A DNA stretch of 64,000 nt from Albula goreensis (taxonomy: Eukaryota > Chordata > Actinopteri > Albuliformes > Albulidae). The DNA lies in the NCBI GenBank assembly GCA_022829145.1, contig CM040747.1, positions 38,022,052-38,086,051 on the forward strand, read 5' to 3'. The first letter of the stretch is position 1, and each line of letters begins with the position of its first letter. Shown in pieces: positions 55,600 to 64,000 of this stretch. The position numbers and the translations under genes are program-made. The notes below the pieces were generated by a model. It searched no databases, was not told where the DNA came from, and saw nothing but the letters and a program-made list of their open reading frames with translations.

Positions 55600-56320
55600 C
55601 TGAGTCTCTAACTCACAGCACATGGAGACAGAGCCTCCAGTTAACCTCATCCTCTTACTGCAGCTCTAACTCACAGCACATGGAGACAGAGCCTCCAGTT
55701 AACCTCATCCTCTTACTGCAGCTCTAACTCACAGCACATGGAGACAGAGCTTCCAGTTAACCTCATCCTCTTACTGCTGCTCTAACTCACAGCACATGGA
55801 GACAGAGCTTCCAGTTAACCTCATCCTCTTACTGCAGCTCTAACTCACAGCACATGGAGACAGAGCTTCCAGTTAACCTCATCCTCTTACTGCTGCTCTA
55901 ACTCACAGCACATGGAGACAGAGCTTCCAGTTAACCTCATCCTCTTACTGCATCTCTAACTCACAGCAAATGGAGACAGAGCTTCCAGTTAACCTCATCC
56001 TCTTACTGCAGCTCTAACTCACAGCACATGGAGAAAGAGCTTCCAGTTAACCTCATCCTCTTACTGCAGCTCTAACTCACAGCACATGGAGACAGAGCTT
56101 CCAGTTAACCTCATCCTCTTACTGCAGCTCTAACTCACAGCACATGGAGAAAGAGCTTCCAGTTAACCTCATCCTCTTACTGCAGCTCTAACTCACAGCA
56201 AATGGAGACAGAGCTTCCAGTTAACCTCATCCTCTTACTGCAGCTCTAACTCACAACAACTGGAGACAGAGCATCCAGTTAACCTCATCCTCTTGCTGCA
56301 GCTCTTACTCAGTACATGGA
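55600..56320. repeat. 58-bp minisatellite, about 12 units
   Basis: Direct repeats with CTTCCAGTTAACCTCATCCT and TAACTCACAGCACATGGAGA. On the minus strand each unit contains CTGTGAGTTAG and CTGCAGTAAGAG, that is donor-like GTGAGT and GTAAGA and an acceptor-like CTGCAG. Units are highly similar, which suggests recent expansion or homogenisation. Confidence 0.93.
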
Positions 56321-56639
56321 GATACAGATTCAGAATGAATTTATTTACAGGTTTATTATAAATTTACTGTTTCATTGATATAATGGCCAAGTCCTTTAGT
56401 CACTCCTGCCTCAATATGGAATGCAAGCACTTTCTTTTATAACTTGACTGTTGCCTTGTGAAGCCACATTCTGTCTCAGCAACAGTGGCCAGTATTTAAC
56501 CCTGTCTGGACAATTTTTTTCCTTCCTCTTTTGAGCTTTGAAATGTATTTTGAGTAAAAAGTCAAAAACTGATTTCTATGTCAACTGAAATTGGTAAAGT
56601 TTCAAAATTTTAAACCTTTTTTTCATGTTCGCTTTAGTC

Positions 56640-56942
56640 AAATGCGTGCACAACTTGTTTCAGATCAAACCATTTGTGGACGAATGGTGCAAATGATCGA
56701 CAGTCTAACAAAGTTTTCAATCTTTTAATATGTGCACAATTTATAACTTGATGACACACTCAGTGAATGTTTGTCATGCAGTAAAACTAATCTTTTTTAA
56801 GGCTTGAGCCTTGGACCCCCTGCCAGGCCCAGTGCAGTCTTCAACCCCCCCAGCTGTGCCCCTGCCCCACCTACACCAGACTGTGTCCAGTGAGAGTAAA
56901 GTACAATGAAACAGTAGTGTAAATAATATCCTGTTTACTTAC
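56640..56942. repeat. Intron module of peptide-exon array
   Basis: Same block as 27047-27342 and 59085-59386, ending at the donor of the 56943-57053 exon. Confidence 0.82.
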
Positions 56943-57053
56943 CTTGGATCAGCTGTGCATTCCCCTCTGAAGTTGATTGGCTGACCCATTGACCCGTCAC
57001 TCTTCACTGATGTACTGCTGGGTACACATGACCATGCTCTCCCCACCTGGACC
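56943..57053 (-). CDS. NLR-B 111-bp peptide exon 1
   Basis: Acceptor TTCACAG before 57053, donor GTAAGT after 56943, symmetric phase. Reads VQVGRAWSCVPSSTSVKSDG then SMGQPINFRGECTADPR. Intact. It is the exon nearest to the 88-bp exon of NLR-B. The offset of 2444 bp to its near-copy at 59387-59497 reflects a higher-order duplication. Confidence 0.82.
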
Positions 57054-57773
57054 CTGTGAACAAAACATGGAGACAGAGCCTCCAGTTAACCTCATTCTCT
57101 TACTGCAGATCTAACTCACAGCACATGGAGACAGAGCTTCCAGTTAACCTCACCCTCTTACTGCTGCTCTCACTCACAGCACATGGAGACAGAGCTTCCA
57201 GTTAACCTCATCCTCTTACTGCAGCTCTAACTCACAGCACACGGAGACAGAGCTTCCAGTTAACCTCATCCTCTTACTGCTGCTCTCACTCACAGCACAT
57301 GGAGACAGAGCTTCCAGTTAGCCTCATCCTCTTACTGCAGCTCTAACTCACAGCACATGGAGACAGAACTTCCAGTTAACTCACAGTACTCATCGTACAT
57401 GGAGATACAGATTCAAAATGGATTAACATACAGGTTCATTATACATTTATTATAAATTTACTGTTTTATTGATATTATGGCCAAGTTCTTTAGTCACTCC
57501 TGCCTCAATATGGAATGCAAGCACTTTCTATCATAATTTTGCTGTTCCCTTGTGAAGCCACATTCTGTCTCAGCAACAGTGGCCAGTATTTAACTTTGTC
57601 TGGATCATTTATTTATTTCCACTTTTGAGCTTTAGAATTTATTTTTGCATAAAGTAAAAATCTGAGTTCGATGTCAACTGAAATTGGTGAAGCTTCAAAA
57701 TTGTAAACCTTTATTTTATTTTAGCTTCAATCAAATGTGTGCACAACTTGTTTCAGATCAAACCATTACGTAC

Positions 57774-57884
57774 GTTGGATCAGCTGTGCATTCCCCTCTG
57801 AGGTTGATAGGCTGACCCATTGACCCGTCACTCTTCACTGATGTACTGCTGGGTACACGTGACCATGCTCTCCCCACCTGGACC
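57774..57884 (-). CDS. NLR-B 111-bp peptide exon 2 (variant donor)
   Basis: Same 37-codon exon, acceptor TTCACAG before 57884. At the 3' end a deletion in the intron brings in a new flank, so the donor reads AAC then GTACGT instead of AAG then GTAAGT. If used, the junction residue becomes Thr instead of Arg and the frame is kept. The usual 300-bp intron module is absent here. Confidence 0.75.
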
Positions 57885-58436
57885 CTGTGAACAAAACATA
57901 GAGACAGAGCTTCCAGTTAACCTCATCCTCTTTCTGCAGCTCTAACCCACAGCACATGGAGACAGAGCTTCCACTTAACCTCATCCTCTTACTGCAGCTC
58001 TAACTCACAGCACATGGAGACAGAGCTTCCAGTTAACCTCATCCTCTTACTGCAGCTCTAACTCACAGCACATGGAGATACAGATTCAGAATGAATTAAT
58101 TTACAGGTTTATTATAAATTTACTGTTTCATTGATATAATGACCAAGTTCTTTAGTTACTCCTGCTTCAATATGGAATGCAAGCACTTTCTTTTATAACT
58201 TTACTGTTGCCTTGTGAAGCCACATTCTGCCTCAGCAACAGTGGCCAGTATTCAACCTTCTCTGGATCATTTTTTTCCTTCCTCTTTTCAGCTTTGAAAT
58301 GTATTTTTGTGTAAAGTCAAAAACTGATTTCTATGTCAACTGAAATTGGTGAAGTTTCAAAATTGTAAACCTTTATTTCATGTTAGCTTTAGTGAAATGC
58401 ATGCACAACGTGTTTCGGATCAAACCATTTGTGGAG

Positions 58437-58515
58437 GATAGGCTGACCCATTGACCTGTCACTCTTCACTGATGTACTGCTGGGTACACGTGACCATGCT
58501 CTCCCCACCTGGACC
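58437..58515 (-). pseudogene. NLR-B peptide exon 3, 3' end deleted
   Basis: Acceptor and first 79 bp of the exon are present (VQVGRAWSRVPSSTSVKSDR), but a deletion joins the middle of the exon to intron sequence (CCTCCACAAATGG). The NFRGECTADPR end and the donor are lost, so the exon can only be skipped. Confidence 0.8.
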
Positions 58516-59386
58516 CTGTGAACAAAACATGGAGACAGAGCTTCCAGTTAACCTCATCCTCTTACTGCAGCTCTAACTCACAGCACATGGAGACAGAGCT
58601 TCCAGTTAACCTCATCCTCTTACTGCAGATCTAACTCACAGCACATGGAGACAGAGCCTCCAGTTAACCTCATCCTCTTACTGCAGCTCTAACTCACAGC
58701 ACATGGAGACAGAACTTCCAGTTAACCTCATCCTCTTGCTGCAGCTCTTACTCACAGTACACGGAGATACAGATTCAGAATGAATTTACTTACAGGTTTA
58801 TTATAAATTTACTGTTTCATTGATATAATGGCCAAGTCCTTTAGTCACTCCTGCCTGAATATGGAATGCAAGCACTTTCTTTTATAACTTTACTGTTGCC
58901 TTGTGAAGCCACATTCTGTCTCAGCAACAGTGGCCAATATTTAACTCTGTCTGGACAATTTTTTTCCTTCCTCTTTTGAGCTTTGAAATGTATTTTTGAG
59001 TAAAGTCAAAAACTGATTTCTATGTCAACTGAAATTGGTGAAGTTTCAAAATTGTAAACCTTTTTTTCATGTTCGCTTTAGTCAAATGCGTGCACAACTT
59101 GTTTCAGATCAAACCATTTCTGGAAGAATGGTGCAAATGATCGACAGTCTAACAAAGTTTTCAATCTTTTAATATGTGCACGATTTATAACTTGATGACA
59201 CATTCAGTGAATTTTTGTCATGCAGTAAAACTAAGCCTTTTTAAGGCTTGAGCCTTGGACCCCCTGCCAGGCCCAGTGCAGTCTTCAACCCCCCCAGCTG
59301 TGCCCCTGCCCCACCTACACCAGACTGTGTCCAGTGAGAGTGAGGTACAATGAAACAGTAGTGTACATAATATCCTGTTTACTTAC

Positions 59387-59497
59387 CTTGGATCAGCTGT
59401 GCATTCCCCTCTGCAGTTGATAGGCTGACCCATTGACCCGTCACTCTTCACTGATGTACTGCTGGGTACACATGACCATGCTCTCCCCACCTGGACC
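59387..59497 (-). CDS. NLR-B 111-bp peptide exon 4
   Basis: Intact exon with acceptor TTCACAG and donor GTAAGT. Reads like exon 1 except for a Cys or Gln-type change where the INFRGE codons read INCRGE. Preceded and followed by the same modules as exon 1. Confidence 0.8.
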
Positions 59498-60333
59498 CTG
59501 TGAACAAAACATGGAGACAGAGCTTCCAGTTAACCTCATTCTCTTACTGCAGCTCTAACTCACAGCACATGGAGACAGAGCTTCCAGTTAGCCTCATCCT
59601 CTTACTGCAGCTCTAACTCACAGCACACGGAGACAGAGCCTCCAGTTAACCTCATTCTCTTACTGCAGCTCTAACTCACAGCACATGGAGACAGAGCCTC
59701 CAGTTAACCTCATTCTCTTACTGCAGCTCTAACTCACAGCACATGGAGACAGAGCTTCCAGTTAACCTCATTCTCTTACTGCAGCTCTAACCCACAGCAC
59801 ATGGAGACAGAGCCTCCAGTTAACCACATTCTCTTACTGCAGCTCTAACCCACAGCACATGGAGACAGAGCTTCCAGTTAACCTCATCCTCTTACTGCTG
59901 CTCTCACTCACAGCACATGGAGATAGAGCTTCCAGTTAACTCACAGTACTCATCGTACATGGAGATACAGATTCAAAATGGATTAACATACAGGTTCATT
60001 ATACATTTATTATAAATTTACTGTTTCATTGATATAATGGCCAAGTTCTTTAGTCACTCCTGCCTCAATATGGAATGCAAGCACTTTCTATCATAATTTT
60101 GCTGTTCCCTTGTGAAGCCACATTCTGTCTCAGCAACAGTGGCCAGTATTTAACCTTGACTGGATCATTTATTTCTTTCCGCTTTTGAGCTTTAGAATTT
60201 ATTTTTGCGTAAAGTAAAAATCTGAGTTCGATGTCAACTGAAATTGGTGAAGCTTCAAAATTGTAAACCTTTATTTTATTTTAGCTTTAATCAAATGTGT
60301 GCACAACTTGTTTCAGATCAAACCATTACGTAC

Positions 60334-60444
60334 GTTGGATCAGCTGTGCATTCCCCTCTGAGGTTGATAGGCTGACCCATTGACCCGTCACTCTTCACTG
60401 ATGTACTGCTGGGTACACATGACCATGCTCTCCCCACCTGGACC
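60334..60444 (-). CDS. NLR-B 111-bp peptide exon 5 (variant donor)
   Basis: Near-copy of exon 2 including the GTACGT donor and the same intron deletion, 2560 bp further right. Outermost recognisable exon of NLR-B. No start exon like the one at 28003-28149 was found to its right. Confidence 0.75.
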
Positions 60445-61249
60445 CTGTGAACAAAACATGGAGACAGAGCTTCCAGTTAACCTCATCCTCTTACTGTAGC
60501 TCTAACACACAGCACATGGCGACAGAGCTTCCAGTTAACCTCATCCTCTTCTTGCAACTCTAACTCACAGCACATGGAGACAGAGCTTCCAGTTAACCTC
60601 ATCCTCTTACTGCAGCTCTAACTCACAGCACATGGAGACAGAGCTTCCAGTTAACCTCATCCTCTTGCTGCAGCTCTAACTCACAGCACACGTAGACAGA
60701 GTTTCCAGTTAACCTCATCCTCGTCCTGCAGCTCTAACTCACAGCACATGGAGACAGAGCTTCCAGTTAACCTCATCCTCTTACTGCAGCTCCAACTCAC
60801 AGCACATGGAGACAGAGCTTCCAGTTAACCTCATCCTCTTACTGCAGCTCTAACTCACAGCACATGTAGACAGAGCTTCCAGTTAACCTCATCCTCTTAC
60901 TGCAGCTCTAACTCACAGCACATGGAGACAGAGCTTCCAGTTAACCTCATCCTCTTACTGCAGCTCTAACTCACAGCACATGGAGACAGAGCTTCCAGTT
61001 AACCTCATCCTCTTACTGCAGCTCTAACTCACAGCACATGGACACAGAGCTTCCAGTTAACCTCATCCTCTTACTGCAGCTCTAACTCACAGCACATAGA
61101 GGGACAGATTTTTACATTCAATAGTGCATGTTTACTTTCAAAACATAAGTTAAGTTTTAGTTAACACCTAATACAGGCCGGGGGTATTTCAAATTCAACT
61201 ATTTGCCAAAAAGTAGATCCCGCAGTGAAGATTTGAAGAAAGTCTGTCA

Positions 61250-61560
61250 TCTTTCTGTCAGAACTCAGAGAGGCCCAAGCGCAGACTGAGATAAGTAATA
61301 AATGGAGTTTATTAAGCAGCCAAAAGCACAGTCCACAAATCCAAAATCAAAGTCGGTAATCAGGCAGAGGTCAAAACCAGAGAGACACGGCAAAAGTATA
61401 AAAACGGGCAAAAGATTTTGTAAACGGGCAGGCTCAGCAAAGGTACAAAATCGGCAATCAGGAATCGAAAATCAGGAAACAGACATGGGCAACAACAGGC
61501 TGGCAGTGTACAGGTAGAAAAGACACTGAGACAAACTCATAACTAACAGAAGAACAAACA
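61250..61560 (+). repeat. Interspersed-repeat-like segment
   Basis: A-rich text with many short CAAAAxCxGGCA phrases (GGCAAAAGTATAAAAACGGG, AATCAGGAAACAGACATGGG), a style common at the ends of fish retroelements. Family not identified; the open frame in it is not a gene. Confidence 0.35.
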
Positions 61561-61589
61561 GGGTATCAATGCACAGGACTTACAAGTAG

Positions 61590-63500
61590 AGATGGGCGAA
61601 ATGAGACGGGGCCCCGAAGCTGCGTCGAATCATTCGAAGCAGCTGTGTTTCGGCACACTGCTCCGGGAGCCAACCGAAGCACGCGCTTAACGTCATCACG
61701 TTTCCTACTTGACGTAACGGACAAGTTCAAATGTGGAGCGTTTCCGACAGTTCACAGCGTCAGGAGAAAAGTTATGTTCTGTGTTTCATCAAAGACTCAT
61801 TATTGTCAATGTTTATTTCTTGTCTTTCATGTTTGAAGCAGTTTGCTCTTGTTTCGTAAACACCCCAGTGAGTATTGAAAATGTGAATAAAATCACGAGA
61901 ATAAAATCACGAAAATTATGTGTGGAGTTGGTGTTTAAATGTTACAGGCTATCAAACTGTCAAGCACACGCTGTCTGGAGTTCATAACCTTAATAATATT
62001 CAAAGGCTTCTGATGTAATTTGAAACATAGGCTACTATCTGAATAACTGCAAATGTTCGCCTTCCTGAAGATTGAATTCTTGTTAGTTTTTTTTTTTTTT
62101 TGCACATTAATGGACCTCTCAAAGAAATTGAGTGAAATATCCCATAGAAGGCTAAACCCCAGCTAACAGTTTTTGGCTGTCAGAACATGGTCAGAACCTT
62201 AAATAAAATATTCCTAGAAACTTTGACCTATTTTCTTAATGTTCCTTGCACGTTATTTACCTGGAATGTTTCCTTGTGGCCGTAACATAACTTGTTCCGA
62301 ACCATATGGAATGTTAGAATGTTAACGGCATGTTTACATGATAACATTATGTCAAACCCCACTGAAATATGACCTATATTTTCCCTTATCTTATGGGTCC
62401 ATTTTCGATAAGCTGGGATCAGGGTCTTCTTGGAATAAGACACTACATACGTATTTAAATAACTACAAATAACGCACATAACCTGGAGATCTTCGTGAGA
62501 ACGTATAGTTTTCTGCAAAATTCGAAGTAATATCTGTTTAGGGAAATTAAATATATAATTCTGTAAGATAAAATTTGTACCACTTGAAAATATCATACGT
62601 ACAAGATGATGCTTGCATGATAGAATCTGGGACCATTTTGATCTGGTCACCCGACTAGTGTGCCATGACAGCAATGCACCCAGTCATTGGAAAATGCCGG
62701 AAAACGTCCTTAACAAATCCTTCAACAAATCAAGTTAGTAGAATAGCTTTTGTGTGGCGTTTTAAAGTCGAGGGAAGAGATCATGTTAATTGCCTAGCTG
62801 ACCGCTTCAATACGTCCTTGTTCATTAGCAAATCAAACATCACCTCTGAATTTTACAGTAGTTACACACATAGGTTACCTATCTATTGTGACAGGTTCAT
62901 TAACTGTAAATAGTTATTGTCGTGACTTGTAGCACCGCATTTACTTCAGAATGGGTAGGTTATAGTTGGGGTAGTTACATTTATCTCGATGTTGTTATTT
63001 AGCTTCACTGGTCTGCTACCTGCTTTGTAATTATGAGTCAAGTTAAAGCACTGTATTGGTTGTTTTCATCGTGTTACATAAGCTTACAGCGACGTTGCCC
63101 ATTATTTTTAATATTGGAATTCCATGAGAAGAACTTTGATCACCGCTATGGATAGTTTTTCCTTTAATATTTTCTTTGCCACCTTTCTATGTTGTCTGCA
63201 ACGGAATTCCAAGCTCCTGTGGTATTCCTGGAGCGTCAAAAATATCACAGGAGAGGTGCTAAACACCACATCTATGAACGCACTTCTCGTTTATGATGGA
63301 GTAATAGTTATTAATCAACATATGTACGGAATTCCACATCAAAGTTTGAAAAATAGGGCGGATTTTGTTAGATCGTTTCAGGTTACGCATAAATTAACAC
63401 ACAGTTTTAGGAATAAATTGATAAATGAGGTCCAATGTGTCCAACAAGTCGGAAGCCAAGACAGAAATTACTATATGCTATTCTTCAGCTAGTATTACAA
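61590..63500. other. Probable hAT-like or other DNA repeat; no gene
   Basis: Begins with AGAGATGGGCGAAATGAGAC and a palindrome-like TCGAATCATTCGA (about 61625), a look seen at hAT-type ends. Frames at 61640-61990 and 63124-63492 have no motif that I know. No terminal partner was found within the window. Confidence 0.3.
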
Positions 63501-63524
63501 TATCTATCGCAGTGACGTTCACAA

Positions 63525-63627
<103 letters not shown>

Positions 63628-63669
63628 TTATTGCAGGCTACTTGTAATGGCATTTTGCCTATGTCCCCA

Positions 63670-64000
63670 ACACAAGTGTTTCGAAACAATTCATTGTTCC
63701 CATGAGTCAGGGGGCAAAGTGTTCAGTAGCTGTCTAGATTGTTCCGAAATATCAGCTGTGTCAGTGTTTCAAGACATTCCTAATTGTTTCAGTGTGAATT
63801 AACGGTGCAGTGTTTCCAAACAGTTTTAATTGTTTCAAAGTGTGGGATGAAGCTGCAGTTTTTCGAAACGTCTTAATTGTTCCTCAGAGTCAGCTGCATT
63901 TGTGTTTGGAGACAGTCCTAATTGTTTCAAAACCTCAATTAACGGTGCAGTGTTCCGAAGCATTTTTAATTGTTTCAAAGCTGCTGATGACGTGGCAGTG
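63670..64000. repeat. Diverged short repeats with TTTCGAAACA theme
   Basis: Five to six irregular copies of a 50-60-bp motif with GTTTCGAAACA or variants, TTAATTGTTTC and GGTGCAGTGTT. Possibly subterminal repeats of a DNA transposon running out of the window. Confidence 0.55.

Larger units (their letters stand above)
57062..61100. repeat. 58-bp minisatellite blocks between peptide exons
   Basis: Blocks at about 57062-57385 (5 units), 57895-58080 (3), 58528-58775 (4), 59513-59960 (7-8) and 60461-61100 (11). Each block begins right behind a peptide-exon acceptor and is followed by a shared intron module (starting TACAGGTTTATTATAAAT). The whole is a higher-order repeat of exon, minisatellite and intron. 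Confidence 0.9.

Noticed and set aside
55600-61100. CRISPR array or satellite centromere
   Set aside because: Units are contiguous without unique spacers and the genome is vertebrate; the repeat is interrupted by NLR exons, so it is an intronic minisatellite.

Overview
The window reads as vertebrate, almost certainly teleost, genomic DNA. Three things point there: immunoglobulin light-chain variable (V) segments of the kappa-like type with 12-bp-spacer recombination signals, NLR genes with the fish-specific FISNA-NACHT module plus a PYRIN-like domain, LRR exons and a B30.2 domain, and a dense mix of fish repeats (LINE, Penelope-like, Harbinger, SINE, minisatellites). There are no operons, and most open frames in the window are shadows or repeat frames. 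Two runs of exactly 500 N are placeholder gaps, so their real size is unknown.

Layout. At 1-8.1 kb lie four light-chain V segments on the minus strand: V1 and V4 look intact, V2 has a frameshift, V3 is half deleted. They sit in tandem units of about 3.5 kb, each carrying a LINE ORF1 fragment between V segments. At 8.6-10.85 kb is the longest LINE remnant (ORF1 pieces plus endonuclease). From 11.36 to 28.15 kb, minus strand, lie exons of one NLR gene (NLR-A): B30.2, a 47-bp linker, several LRR exons, and after an assembly gap the N-terminal peptide exons and a probable start exon. A 2.45-kb and a 1.6-kb tandem duplication have multiplied the LRR exons. From 28 to 44 kb the content is mostly transposon-derived (Penelope-like, PIF/Harbinger, two TIR elements, possible LTR fossils), with a few short minus-strand exons of an unrecognised gene. 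At 44.1-47.3 kb are two intact V segments on the plus strand, V5 and V6, mirror images of the left block. After the second gap comes NLR-B on the minus strand (48.27-60.44 kb): FISNA-NACHT with one frameshift, PYRIN-like exon, peptide exon, and an array of 111-bp peptide exons embedded in a 58-bp minisatellite. The last 3 kb is repeat-rich DNA without a recognised gene.

How it fits together. The V segments need a J and C segment with a 23-bp-spacer signal. None is seen here, so these V segments would have to rearrange with J-C outside the window, by deletion or inversion depending on orientation. The NLR genes are cytosolic innate sensors with a modular exon plan in which almost every intron keeps the same phase, so exon gain and loss is frame-neutral. 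The NLR block lies between oppositely oriented V blocks, and the left boundary between V flank and NLR 3' end falls in a (GT)n microsatellite.

The most unusual pattern is that three separate minisatellites are built from splice-junction sequence: a 3' splice site in front of an LRR exon, a 5' splice site behind an LRR exon, and a 3' splice site in front of the PYRIN-like exon. Each unit repeats the junction itself. I could run no searches; family names rest on motif recognition.
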